This document shows, piece after piece, positions 49,462 to 60,691 of a stretch of 64,000 nt of DNA; the first letter of the stretch is position 1; the number at the start of each line of letters is the position of its first letter. Under the pieces are notes generated by a model, which had not been told where the DNA came from, did no database searches, and saw only the letters and a list, made by a program, of their open reading frames with translations. Source of the DNA: Hericium rajendrae (lineage: Eukaryota > Basidiomycota > Agaricomycetes > Russulales > Hericiaceae); the NCBI GenBank assembly GCA_033439255.1, contig JAVRDV010000017.1:124001-188000 (forward strand), written 5' to 3'. The translations under genes and the position numbers were made by a program.

Positions 49462-49760
49462 TGCACTGCTTTGTGCATATCATCAATCTGATAGCCAAGA
49501 GTTTACTAAAGCAGTTCAACTTACCAAAGAACAAGGCTGTAGAAGCCTTGACTCTTGAGTGCAGCTGAACATAAGCTGACAGAACTTGCAGATGGTATCA
49601 ATGAGAATGAGTTGCAGACCATGCTTGATGTTCTTGGCAATAGAGGGGTGGATGAGAAAGATGATAATAGAGAATTGGTAGATGAAACAGTAGATTTGAT
49701 AGAGGCTGAGTGTAAGAAACTGTAAGAGGATCTAACACTGATGAAGCTTGTTTTAGTGAA
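49462..49760 (+). pseudogene. hAT-family transposase fragment
   Basis: Reads MHCFVHIINLIAKSLLKQFN, then a stop, then HKLTELADGINENELQTMLD, DNRELVDETVDLIEAECKKL, stop, EDLTLMKLVLVK. The RCFxHxxNLxxKxxL block followed by an acidic insert is the central region of fungal hAT transposases. It lacks both ends and has two stops. It is cut on the right by element termini at 49804. Confidence 0.65.
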
Positions 49761-49803
49761 GGTAAGCATGAATAATTCAATAAAAATACATCATAAACTC
49801 ATA

Positions 49804-49975
49804 CTTGGGGGAAGTGGACTGATGCATCATATGGCAATATGATTCCTTTTTCATTGTTAGTTAGTATATTTTATAAAGGTGCATAAATATGCAAACTTGC
49901 TTTTTGCTCTTTTTCACTTGGGAGAAGAGAGCCAATGCTTTGCATAGCAAGACAATTTTGTTTTAATTGTTAGTT
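49804..49975 (-). repeat. Two minus-strand 3' termini of the A/T-type family
   Basis: CTTGGGGGAAGTGG at 49804 (after A) and CTTGGGAGAAGAGAG at 49917 (after A), each followed by GCRTTGCTATG-type sequence and ATTGTTAGTTA. Two tandem ends 113 bp apart, as at 16879/16946 on the other strand. Confidence 0.7.
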
Positions 49976-50061
49976 ATATTTACAGTCATTTGCATATGAT
50001 GATACTCTTATGACAGGAAAGCTCTGGGAGCATGTTCAAGAATTTTCTAATCAGAAACAAT

Positions 50062-51750
50062 GTGCCTTCTGTTAGTAGACAAGTTGTGGTGTTCTCTTCC
50101 ATGCATCTTGTCCACCACCAACATCATAGCCACTGAGATCATTGAGCTCCCATCAGATGACAAGGACTTGGTGTTTATCCACTTGTTATCTACTATATTT
50201 TCTAATACCTCTGTTATTCTTGCTAAATCTGTCAACCGAACAAATACCATCAGCACTGATATAGAGGGCAGCCCTGCACCTCTACAGTTGACTTTTCCGT
50301 CTACTGAGTGTCCAAGAAAAGCAAGCTAAGAAGAAAAGTAAGTACATAGCTCCATTGTTCTACTGACATCAACTACGTAGCTTCGAAGAATCAGTCTCAA
50401 CTGAGTCCAAGGAGCTCACATGCAACATAGCCTTCATTACTGTATCTGAAGCCAAGAACAGCAAGCCAAAACAGAATGGACAAGGCACATACATCAAATT
50501 TCTCAATACCGGCAAGTTTGGTGACTTTCAAGCCAAGCTTTTACAGAAGATCTCTGCATTCTTGAAGTCTGACACTAGCTTTAATGACTACACCTTCTCA
50601 TTTACCATCTCTTGTGTTTCTGCTTGTATGCTTTCAGTTGCTACTGAAGAAGATTACCAAAACATGGTAGAGTATGCTTCTATAAGTTGCAGCAACACAC
50701 CGATTAGCCTTCAAGCTGTGCAGGTTGTGCACAAAGTCAAGAAGGTAAGCTATATGTGCATATAGTCAGTTTATTGATGGATAATAGTTTTATAGATGCA
50801 GAAGAAGGTATATGATGAAGTCTCAGCTGACGAGAGTGCTGACGATGCAAGATCTCGCATGAAGAAGAAGCATGGTATGGATTCAGATAGCAATACCAAC
50901 AAGGAGCCAGTATGGAAGAAAAAGAGTGGTGCCAAGATGGCAAAGTCAAAGGTAAGTCATGTACCCATAAAATATCTATCTTGCTCAATGAACTACCATG
51001 AATACAGATATCTCATGCCACCAATCTTGATCTTAGGAACAAGCTGATATGTCAGAGGATAATTGCACTTCAAAATCACTGGACGTGTCACAAGAATGGC
51101 TATCACACACCAGGCCACTGCTTTGTAAATCCTGCAGATGCCAGAAGCCATCTCGCCCTTGGTCAATCTCACCTTGATGTATAGGCTGCAGCCCTTGTAA
51201 GTGCTCACAACATATCTCTTAACACATACTCCTCTTTTGTATGGACTAGCTCAAGAACAATACCACATTGATGAACAAGCCTCTGAACCACAAGCTTTTT
51301 GATGCTCTTCCAGATGAGGTTCTTGGCATGTCGACTGAACTATGACATTGTGCACTAGCATCTGCTACAAAGGAGAACCTTGCACCACCTGGACCAATAC
51401 CTGCAGCTGCATTAGTGGCACCGGTCATCAACATCCAATTCAACATTCCACCAGAGATCCTTGGCCTTGCTGGTATGTGCCAAGGCATGGCAGTTCAACC
51501 TCCTTCTGTTGAGCCAATGCTTCTTGTGGAGAACTTCATACCAGGTTGTCAGATGACTGTCGTTGAATTTTGCCAGCAGTATGCACTTCCTCACAGCATT
51601 ATAGCTCTTCTTACAGAGAATGACTATACTGGCTCACACATTCCACCATATCACACTGAAGGACTTGTGTGACATCGGATTCAAGCCTAGTGCTATAGCT
51701 GAGATGCGAGAGGCTGTTTCAAAATGGACCACTGCCGGTAATGCCTAGAA
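50062..51750 (+). pseudogene. Conserved Agaricomycete protein of unknown function, decayed
   Basis: Coding blocks in order: 50062-50328 (acidic start region, uncertain); about 50395-50745 (ESKELTCNIAFITVSEAKNS, GTYIKFLNTGKFGDFQAKLL, DYTFSFTISCVSACMLS); 50796-50950 (basic, KKKHGMDSDSNTNKEP); 51010-51200 (NLDLRNKLICQRIIALQNHW, TCHKNGYHTPGHCFVNPADA, LALGQSHLDV, stop, AAAL); 51250-51670 (MNKPLNHKLFDALPDEVLGM, PVINIQFNIPPEILGLAGMC, VENFIPGCQMTVVEFCQQYA) and 51660-51748 (LKDLCDIGFKPSAIAEMREA). Introns with GTAAG donors separate the blocks. The C...H...CFV segment looks like a metal-binding site. I recall a repetitive gene family of this architecture in Agaricomycetes but know no function. Two stops and one frame change near 51645. 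Confidence 0.6.
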
Positions 51751-51968
51751 GTTAAAGCCTATTGCTTCTCGCAGTTTGTAGCTATCATTATCAACTTGAA
51801 CCTGTATCATGCTCTTGTTATGTATTATTCAGTCAATTGGGTGTACTACAAGTAACCAGAATGAAAAATGTAGCTCTTTGCATCACTTGCCATAACACAA
51901 TTCATAGCCTCATACATATCATATATAATACTGCCATTACTGGCACCTGTGAAGTAGTTTTCATTTTA

Positions 51969-52945
51969 TCAGATAAAATGCTTTACCTTCAAAAAGGCCT
52001 CCTCGATCAGATTGAGATCAGAAGAGTATGGTGAAAGATAGACAATATGAACACCTAAAAATAATATAAGCTCATATTTACAGGGATACTAGAATTGAAC
52101 ATACCAAACTGGCCTGCCAACTCCATGATCTCTTTGTCATGGTGTATCTGAGCATTATCCATCACAAGCACACTGAGAGGACCAGGGTATGGAGAGCATA
52201 ATAGCATCTGATGGCAGAGAAGGTATGTAAAAAAGGAGTACAACATGAAAAGAAGTGAGGCACTTACAACTGTGTGCTCAAGAAAGTGAAGGTACTTATC
52301 ACGTGTCATAAATCCTTCAACAATGTGCAAAGCACTCATACCATTGATGGTGAGCAGACCTTCAGCAGAGAGTCACAGGCCACGAACAAAGACCCCCTTC
52401 ATTGTAGCTCTCTGGCCTTTCCTTGACCTGTCATAATGATGCTAAACTGTCCTTTCATCCTTGGAGACTTCATCAAGGAAGCCCAACTCTTCAGGGCTGT
52501 ACTGGGCCATTCTGTGAACATATTCAGTGTGAATATCATCATTTTGTTCCTGAGTGATGTGTTTGAGCTTCTTTGAAGAGATTTCTTGGCACTTGAGTTC
52601 ACAATGAATCATTGAGAAGTGTACAGAGATCAGCCTGTTTGTTGAGAGCAAGTGCTCGAGCTCATCCAGAAACTAGGAGGGTCAGTGCAAGACAAGCTCC
52701 AGAAGGTATTTGAGATCACTGTGCTGAAGATAGTGTGGTCATCTATGAGTAAGGCATTGAGGTTTAGGAACAAAGCCTGTCTCATCATAGAGCTTCTTGA
52801 CCCAACAGAATGTGCACAGAGAGAAGCTGACACATTCGAGGATTGTGTTGAGCAGAAGGAGATCATGATAATAAAGCTCTATTGCAGCCATCTTAACATT
52901 GGAGCTGATCTGTCTGAAAGGCATGTTCAATACAGGTGTGTACAA
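51969..52945 (-). pseudogene. DDE_3 (Tc1/IS630-like) fungal transposase
   Basis: N-terminal helix-turn-helix part: FRQISSNVKMAAIELYYHDL, LLNTILECVSFSLCTFCWV, KKLYDETG. Then FLDELEHLLSTNRLISVHFS, ITQEQNDDIHTEYVHRMAQY, PEELGFLDEVSKDERT (first catalytic Asp region), FVRG and MSALHIVEGFMTRDKYLHFL, EHTV. After intron 52208-52267 (60 nt): LLCSPYPGPLSVLVMDNAQI, HHDKEI (second Asp in MDNA). After intron 52055-52104 (50 nt): GVHIVYLSPYSSDLNLIEEA (third acidic residue), then a stop at 51969. At least one internal stop (FVRGL, stop) and a frame change near 52690 show decay. No terminal repeats were identified. Confidence 0.85.
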
Positions 52946-53229
52946 GGGTATGATATAGCAAAGACAACAGAGATGTACAAGGGATGTACTACTAGCTAGC
53001 AGCAGACATGATGAAAGCTTATGGTGTTAAATTAAGAAATTCTTGAATGTGCTCTCAGAACTTCCCTATCATGGAAGTGCCATCATATATGCAAATGGCT
53101 GTAATAATAGTGCATAAATAAGTTAAGTCTCACCAATCAGATTAATTATAAATGTCTATAAAATCTATAGCAAATAGTCTATAATGACACTAGATACAAA
53201 TTGTCCAATAAGTAGAGTTCAACAAATTT

Positions 53230-53700
53230 AAAAACAAGTAAGTCAGTAAAGAACTGATAGACTTATCTCAAGGTCTTGTAAGATGCTAGGGAAAGATCTG
53301 AATTTTAAGTCTTGGTCTTTGAATTGTAGACAGATTTAGATATATATAGCATGACTAGAAAGTGTGTAATTAGTACATTGTAACACAATTAAGAACAAGT
53401 AAATCAGTGAAGAAATGAGAAACTCACCTCAAGGTCAAGATCTAGGAGGAGAGATTTCAATTTTCAGCCTTGATTTTTGAGTTCTGAATGGACTAGAGCC
53501 TATATAGCATGGCTGAAAAGTAATTAATTAGTACAGCTCAGCACATTTTAGAACAAGTAAATTGGTGAAGAATTGAGAGACTTATCTCAAGGTCAAGATT
53601 CTGAGGAGAAGATCTTAAATTTGAGTCTTATTTTCAAGTTTTGGACAGACTGAAGTCTATGTAGTAGTATGGTTGAGAAGCATGTAAATAGCCTGATACA
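53230..53700 (-). repeat. Tandem units with intron-like signals, minus strand
   Basis: Reverse-complement relatives of 46060-46400 and 54150-54900: TTGACCTTGAGGTGAGTTTC, TACTAATTACACACTTTCTAG. Confidence 0.65.
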
Positions 53701-54165
53701 TTTTAGTTCTAGATTGAGAATTGATCATGTGACTAACTACAAACCTGTAACAGCCATTAAAGATCTGGTGGCTGTGCTTAGCTTATATCATCTCAGCATT
53801 GGTTCAAATTGCACTCTCTGCCTTCAGTCCTTTTCTTGAGTATGGTATTGCAATCAATGTCTGACCATATGATTGCAAGATTGTACTGGACATACCCATG
53901 TTCCATCTGCAGTGAGTTGTAGCATGAGGTGTTCACCTGATGGCTGTGGTAGTCACTTCCTTGTATGTATCTGTCTATGATGATGTAGCAGACTAATTCT
54001 CTTGTAGCTTTGTCAATATTGTATGAATAAAAGTAAGCAAGGACTTGTTAGAATCAGACTAATGACTGCTTTTGAATGGTGCTTCATGTGCCATAATAGC
54101 TTGTCTATTTGACAAGATATAAAATAATCAAGTGTTTAATAAGGTGGTAGAATAAATAATAAGGT

Positions 54166-54842
54166 AAGTCTCTCATTTCTTCACTGATTCACTTGTTCTA
54201 AAATGCATTGCAATGTACTCATTAATCACTTTTCAGACATTCTACATAGGTCCCATTCTGCTCAGAACTCGAAAATCAAAACTCGAAATTGAGATCTTTT
54301 TCTCAGAACCTTGATTTTGATGTAAGTGGCTCAATTCTTTACCGATTCACTTACTCTAAATTGCATTGGAATTTACTAATTAATCACTTTTCAGGCATTC
54401 TACATAGGCCCCAGGCCATCCAGAACTTCCTCAGAATCTTGACCTTAAGGTGAGTCTCTCAGATCTTCACTGATTTACTTGTTCTAAATTGCATTGAGAT
54501 GTACTAAGTAAACACTTGCCAGGTATGTTATATAGGCCTCAGGCCATCCAGAACTCAAAAATCAAAACTCAAAATTGAGATTTTCCCCTTAAGATTCTGA
54601 CCTTGAGGTGAGTCTCTCAGACCTTCACCAGTTTACTCATTATAAATTGTATGAGAATGTACTAACTAATCTCTTTTCAGCCATGCTACATAGTAGGCCT
54701 TAGGCCATCAAGAACTCAAAATTCAAAACTTAAAATTGAGATCTCCTTCCCCAAGATCCTGACCTTAAGGTAAGTCCCTCAGTTCTTAACTGATTTACTT
54801 GTTCTAAAATGCACCAAAATCTACTGATTGAATGCTTTCCAG
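54166..54842 (+). repeat. Five tandem units each with a complete intron signature
   Basis: Donor-to-acceptor intervals 54166-54236 (71 nt), 54321-54394 (74), 54450-54522 (73), 54608-54680 (73) and 54770-54842 (73). Donors are GTAAGT or GTGAGT; branch-like TACTAAT, TACTAAG, TACTAAC; acceptors TTTTCAG, TTGCCAG or TTTCCAG. The spacers are 55-89 nt (CATCCAGAACTCAAAAATCA words), not a multiple of three overall, with stops in each frame, so they do not look like coding exons. No transcript evidence is available. Confidence 0.7.
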
Positions 54843-55029
54843 TTATTGTACATAGGTCTGACTCCTGAGTCTGTAGAGAACTCAAAACTTCAGACTACAG
54901 TATGTTCTTTATAATATAACAGACTAATTTATTTATAGCTCTGTCAATACTGTACCAATCATGATATATAAAGGCTTGCTGGAACCATATTATCTTCTGC
55001 TATCTAATAGTATAATTTGCAACACCATA

Positions 55030-55430
55030 GCCCTTTGATCATTGAGATAGCATCAGGAAAATGGGAATCCTACATAGCTCAGTAACAGTTTATGTGGTCT
55101 ATGATAGGGCTATATAGTCTATGTAGCCCTTTCTTCACCTACATAGAGCTATAATGACTATCATAGTCTCCATAGCAGTAAGTACAAAGTATATAGCTCT
55201 ATGTAGTCATGAGGGATAGCTATAGTTACTACATAATCTTATAGGTATGCTATGAAAGCTATATGTCCTATGGCTACTCAGCTAGACATTTGAGACATCA
55301 AGGTCAAATCTTCTACAATTCAGATTAGAGGACAACAAGCATGATTATCAAGGTAAATTTATTTATATTGTCAATGTAGCTACAAGATGTACTAGCTACA
55401 GGGCACAGGCACAGGATATACTCATGTGTG
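55030..55430 (-). repeat. TATAGCTATCATAG-rich flank of an array
   Basis: Words such as CTATGATAGGGCTATATAG and AGGGATAGCTATAGTTACTA match the flanks of the 2.7-kb TIR elements and 13480-13700. Confidence 0.55.
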
Positions 55431-56615
55431 GGGTATTGCAGACAGGTGTGAGCTGACTCAGCAGCCTGCACAATGGGGGACACGGTGTTGAGGGTGCAGA
55501 CATGGTGTTGAGGGTGCAGAGGCAGCAGTGCGGATACAGCATTGAGTGCGCAGACATGGTGGATGTGGTGTGGAGGGTGCAGATGTGGCATTGAGGGTGC
55601 AGATGCAGCATTGAGGGCACAGATGTGACATTGAGAGCAGACACAGTGTTGAGCGGACACGGCGTTAAGGGCATAGGCATGGTACAGACGGCACGGAGGC
55701 AAGACAGCATGGCTGAAGCGGTGAGAACATGGAGGCAGTGGTGAGGGTGCAGACAGCGGATGCAGTGCAGAGTGCACAGACATGACATTGAGGGTGCAGA
55801 CACACATTGAGGGTGCAGACACGCATTGAGGGTGCGAACACGCATTGAGGATGCAGATGCAGCATTGAGGGTGGGGACGTGGTGTTGAGGGCATGGATGT
55901 GGGGCGAAGGGCAAGGAGGCTGCACGGATGCATGATGGGTGTGGGAAGGGCACGGGCTATGCACAATGGTCATGAGAGGTATGGCCCATGCACACAAATC
56001 ATTGACCACATGCAAATGGTGTGTGTGTGCATGGTGCATGCCCCCGCACGCTTCCTGTGTCATCAACGAGCTTCCACCGTCGTCGCTGGGCTCCCCTGTC
56101 ATCGCTGGACTACCCGTCAATGATTCGTGGGCTGCGTGTTGGCTATGGACTCCCCACATCATTTACAGACTCCTCACATTGTTGATGTGCTGTCTGTGTT
56201 ATTGACAGGCTCTCCGTGTTGTCAACAGGCTCCTCACGTCATCGCTGGGCTGCCTGTCGATGAATTGCAGGCTGTGTGTCAGCTACGGGCTCCCCATGTC
56301 GTCGATGGACTGCCGTGCTGTTGATGAGCTGCCGTGCTGTTGATGGGCTGGTGTTGTCCATGGGCTGGCCATGTTGTTCACTGGTTATGTGTCATCCACA
56401 GCTGCCCATCTCATTGACAGACTGCAGATGTTGTGGGCTGGCTGCCCATGTCATGGACAGGATGGGCGGGGTCATGCACAGGCTGCATGTGGGCTGCAGC
56501 CAGGCTGCAGGTGTTGTCGATGGGGTGGTGGACAGGGAAATGGGTGCGGATAGTGCACGAGAGTGGGGTGGCAGCATGTCGGAGGGGGAGGGTGCGGGTT
56601 GGGAACAAGAAAAAT
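55430..56615. repeat. GC-rich array, moderately decayed
   Basis: First part (55430-55900) has GCAGACATGGTGTTGAGGGT units of about 20-24 bp. The second part (56040-56560) has units like GCTCCCCGTGTCGTCGATGG. CpG content is between that of the 33-36-kb arrays and that of the decayed 13.5-14.6-kb stretch. Confidence 0.65.
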
Positions 56616-56616
56616 G

Positions 56617-56646
56617 AGAGTACCACTCATCGATGAGTGGTACTCT
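56617..56646. repeat. Array-edge palindrome, copy 5 (perfect, 30 bp)
   Basis: AGAGTACCACTCATC followed by its exact complement GATGAGTGGTACTCT. Followed by TGTGATTAGTACATT, the reversed leader seen in the other copies. Confidence 0.92.
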
Positions 56647-56659
56647 TGTGATTAGTACA

Positions 56660-57045
56660 TTAAAATGGAAGGATATATTTTTAATGACTCACATCCAAGA
56701 GGCTCCAAATTAATATTTATCAAACATGATGCCTGGGGAGAGGGGGGGTGGTCCCCCCCATAATGCCAGATCCTGAATTTTGTACATAACAAGTTAAAAA
56801 AGGTGCAACTTTGCCTTACAACAGAATTTCCACATATTTCCGGTCAATTTGAGAAAAATATGAGTGAAATTGCCTGTCCTCACAACAAATTGGATACTGT
56901 CAGCTTGAACCCAATGAGAAGTAGAATCTGACTTCATAATCAGATAGTTTCGATGTCAATCTGTGTGTGCACAAAATTTCATGCCTTTGTACATGCCGAT
57001 GGGGAAGATATTTACATTCGAGGTTGAGCAGATTCAAGGGCTCGT
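56660..57045. other. No gene seen
   Basis: A G-tract/C-tract inverted repeat (GAGGGGGGGTGGTCCCCCCC) lies near 56740. Otherwise unremarkable. Confidence 0.5.
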
Positions 57046-57226
57046 GTGCAGGTGACGGGCTCTGCTGCAAAGCTGGCCCCATCGTTAGGTCGAGAATTCA
57101 TGATGCTGATGCTCACACTCATGCTTGCGCCTGCTCGTCAATCTAGGTACAAGCTGCAAGCACACGATGTTGGAGGACTAAGCCTTCACTGCCACCATAG
57201 CAAAAGTATCCCCTTTCGAGCGGGTA

Positions 57227-57778
57227 TTGGGGCCTGACCCAGTAATTAAGTTGTCATTGTTACCAACAGTGTGCATGAACAAGTATACCCAGAAATCTCG
57301 TGCAATGTACAGCAACACATTCTTAGCATGCAACTCGTATATGGTCGATACCGAACAGTCAGACTATGTATACGGTATGTCCGAGGAAGCCAATAGATGG
57401 GACGAAGATACCGCATCCGGGCATTATGAGCTGGATGAGGAATCATCGAACATGAGTGATGCTGACCCAATGAGCACATCAGATGCTGAGACAGATGGAG
57501 AAACTCACGATCTTGTTCACCCAGCAGATCTTTCCTCAAACAGCATGGACACCAATGTACCGGAGTCCAAATCAGGCCTCATCTTGCTTGGAGAGCAAGA
57601 TACTGATGCTGACAGGGTCTTCTGGCAGGTTCGTCTGCGCAGCAGCAATAAAATGGTCTCCATTCACTGCAAGACATGCCATACCTACAGAAAAGTAGTT
57701 GAACTCAGGGAGAGAATGTCGATGCATGCCTTCAACATGCATGTTGGCAGGCGTGCATGCGTAAAGTGCACAAAATAA
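57227..57778 (+). CDS. Hypothetical protein, possible zinc-binding C-terminus
   Basis: Open for 183 residues from MGPDPVIKLSLLPTVCMNKY. The middle is very acidic (DEESSNMSDADPMSTSDAET). The last 60 residues hold HCKTCHTYRKVV and HAFNMHVGRRACVKC, two CxxC pairs with His between them, suggestive of a metal site. It may be one exon of a longer gene; a helical stretch continues in the same frame after the stop (EETTKHELAEKKQLKL). No family recognised. Confidence 0.45.
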   Translation: MGPDPVIKLSLLPTVCMNKYTQKSRAMYSNTFLACNSYMVDTEQSDYVYGMSEEANRWDEDTASGHYELDEESSNMSDADPMSTSDAETDGETHDLVHPADLSSNSMDTNVPESKSGLILLGEQDTDADRVFWQVRLRSSNKMVSIHCKTCHTYRKVVELRERMSMHAFNMHVGRRACVKCTK

Positions 57779-57969
57779 GCTGAGGAGACAACAAAGCATG
57801 AGCTCGCAGAGAAAAAGCAACTCAAACTTACTGACATGTTTGCAAAGCAGACTAGTGATCATGCACTCAGGATCACACACTCGTTGACAGCGAAGGTGGG
57901 GTAGCAACAGAATTGGCTTAAGCAAGATGACTAGCTAGTCACCCCCTAATCAGAGCTGCCTTAAGCAAA

Positions 57970-58290
57970 TTTGCAGGCTAGTTTTTGATGACTAAAATAT
58001 ATGATTGTTCATTTCATCTATGTAGACTAGATTAGCAACAAAAGTTTCATAACAATGTGACTATTTTCAATGACTAGTTTTCTGCACTGACTGCTTGAGT
58101 GAGAATCCGACTACATTTAATGACTATATGATTTTGTGACTAGATGCTTGAAGCAATGACTACATACTAGGAGCTATCATAATGACTACATCCCACGACT
58201 TATATGAGTGACTAAATGACTACGTACAATGACTTGTACAAATGACTAGATCAAACGACTATAACAACAACTAGATTGCATGACTACGTT
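57970..58290. repeat. Irregular GACTA/TAGTC-word array
   Basis: The word TGACTA (or CGACTA) occurs about 18 times at intervals of roughly 10-26 nt, for example AATGACTACATCCCACGACT. Not a strict tandem repeat. Confidence 0.6.
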
Positions 58291-58764
58291 GCGTGAGCAT
58301 GGCGGCATCAGACACGAACACGATGCAGAACTAGGATCCCCATATCTGTATGACCTGTCTCCGACGAGTGCGCGCGTTTATCTGCTGGATAAGATATGGG
58401 GAGCATGCAGACGGGGTACGCACCACAGAGTCGAGACAACAGAATGACTGGGGCACGAGATCTGTAGGACCTGTCCGTTAGAAGTTAGCATCGCAGAGTA
58501 TGGACGGCACATCGATGGGTCGGGTGGATAATATGGTATTGTAAGCCCATATGTGTCAACTGTTCAAAGGTATAAGCTAGAGTCCGTTGCGCACACAAAG
58601 TACAGAAAGCAGACACTCTGGATCGAGTCCATGGTGGGGTGCATGGAGCGAGGGTGGTGGTGCTGCGAAAATAAGCTATACTGTAAACCAAGCGAATGTC
58701 CGTATCTGAAACGAGTCCAAGAATGTCCATTATCGGGGGGTCTTGGCAAGCATGCAGTCACGCA

Positions 58765-59140
58765 CTAGTTCTGCGCGGCCTTGATGATGTCCACGGCCTT
58801 CTCCGCGATGCCGTATAGTGTGCTCTGCAGGTGCGTGCTCACCTGCATCGGCAACATGCTCGTGTCGACGACGCACACGTTTGCCGTGTCGTACACGCGC
58901 AGATTCTCGTCGACCACGTCGCTGAGCTCGCACGCATCATCGTGGCCGTGCCCAGTGGGTGCGAAACCGCAGAGAAACCGTTCGGCACGGGCACCGTGAT
59001 CCACGCCTCGCAGTCTGTGTCAGAGCTGCCGCTGACGCTGTTCGAAATGACGTCGTACCCGGGGTGCGTCTCGCCGCTGGAAAGTTGAGGATGTGGGTGG
59101 GCTGCTGAAGATATGCCGGCGAGGCACGCTCCCTCGTGGG
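58765..59140 (-). pseudogene. GMC oxidoreductase, C-terminal fragment
   Basis: Reads PNGFSAVSHPLGTATMMRA in one frame, then shifts by one base near 58940 to CELSDVVDENLRVYDTANVC, VVDTSMLPMQVSTHLQST, LYGIAEKAVDIIKAAQN, stop. HPLGT and the later STHLxSTLYGIAEKA hold the two conserved active-site positions of the glucose-methanol-choline family (FAD-dependent alcohol/sugar oxidases). The FAD-binding N-terminus is absent: left of about 59150 the sequence meets the MUB1-like fragment. Family members are usually about 600 residues; only about 120 remain. Confidence 0.82.
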
Positions 59141-59214
59141 TATGATTCCTACCGATCACAAAGCACTGTAAATACAATCCATCCCCTCACCCATGCAATA
59201 AGACGGAATGAACA

Positions 59215-60540
59215 TTACCCACTGGTGGCACATTGCTGAATCCCGCCTCTGCTATCATCCTTTCGACAAGCGTTGCGCATGATAACTCCTGCCCAGTACT
59301 GAATGTCTGACGGAAGCGTCGGTGGAGGATTGGGCAGATCACTTTCGGAGGAGCTAGGCCGGAAGGTGAACCATTCCACTAATGAAAACACGTTGGTCTG
59401 ACGTAGTGGATTAGGCGCTGCAGGCGTGGGTGTGGGAGGCACAAATGGTATCCGCTCCTTCTCCTTCTCCTTACCACGCCCGAACGCTTTGAAGAATCCA
59501 GCTCCGGAAGCCTCCTTCCCAGGTGTGCGGGAAGATCCAGTACTACCAGTCGAAGATGATCCGATTGTACCACCACTGCTTCGCTGAATCCCAGAACTAT
59601 GCAGAGCGTCAGTTGCTGGATGGAAGCTTGGGCGTGGCTTATAAAAAGCCTGTCGAACATGAGGATATTTACTGAGGTACGCAAGCAGCTGTAAGCTGAC
59701 AAGGACGTCCTCATCACGATATGGCCCAGTATCCGAGTCGCGATGGTGATGGTGGCCATGGCCAGGAGCAATAGTGCGTACGGTGTTGGCGGCATTGGCA
59801 TCAACACCAGGAACACCAGGACGAACGTTGGGAAGGGGAAGGTTTCGCTGAATGGGCGCATTTGGTCGCATGGGGGTAGCTTCCTGGGCATCATCACTAT
59901 CCTGCCCGCGAGGTGTCATTCTAGCGTCGGCTGCGAAGAGCAAGCCAACAGTGACAGCCCGCGGCGTGACATCAGTGGTGTTGCGAGCACGTTGCATGGT
60001 TCCACTGTCCCGAACAGTCCGCGTAGGCTCGATCGCACCCGGTGCCCCAGGAGGAGCACCCATCGCGAAATCGTCATTGGTGTCCAGAGCAACGATGCCA
60101 TCCTCTACGCCCACGCCGTCCCCACCAACCTCTTGATCACTATTGATGATAATGTGTGCATCAGAATTAAGTTCAAGAGAAGCGTTCGCCGTTGCAGAAC
60201 CGGCATCAGAAACAATGCCGACAGCTCTCCAATTGTGCGACGACGTCTGTGGTTTGCATACCATCGGTCTCGGTCGCCTCAAGAATGCAACCGACAACTT
60301 CCAGCGTGCCAACCTGTATAACGCAAGCGCGGATGGCCTCGTTCCCTCGAATGCCGACTTAACGATAGACCGCAAGGCGAGTGAGAAACGGTAGGCAGGT
60401 TGCTTGTTGAACGTCTTGGGGTTCAGGGTCGGTATGTTGGCGGTGGGTGGCGATTGGGCAGCAACAGGCCGTAGAGCATGGCGGGGTTCTCTGGCGGACA
60501 GAGCAGAGGTGTGCATGGGATCGTGAACGGGTGCGTGACA
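59215..60540 (-). pseudogene. MUB1/samB-like MYND-protein gene, both ends missing
   Basis: Begins to match the family near 60510 with CPPENPAMLYGLLLP, then in another frame PTLNPKTFNKQPAYRFSLAL. Strongly family-like are YLSKYPHVRQAFYKPRPSFH, NVFSLVEWFTFRPSSSESDL and IQYWAGVIMRNACRKDDSRG, GIQQCA. The C-terminal MYND zinc finger that should follow is missing, and so is the N-terminal region. Frame changes occur near 60490 and in 60150-60350. The product in yeast (MUB1) works with the Ubr2 ubiquitin ligase on Rpn4 turnover, and samB affects morphology in Aspergillus. This copy cannot make a full protein. Confidence 0.85.
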
Positions 60541-60691
60541 CACAGAGGGGGGGATGCAGGGAAGCGGCAAGTCAGGGCGTCCTTATATATGGCGCTGATG
60601 CCAAAACTGTGCACCACGACCGGCCATTATCCTACATCACAGCAATAGAGCAACAAGAAAATACCAAGAACATTCACCATTCCCTTCGCCT

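Noticed and set aside
56392-56626. Overlapping frames at 56.3-56.6 kb
   Set aside because: All lie in the GC-rich array; no homology recognised and frames overlap on both strands.
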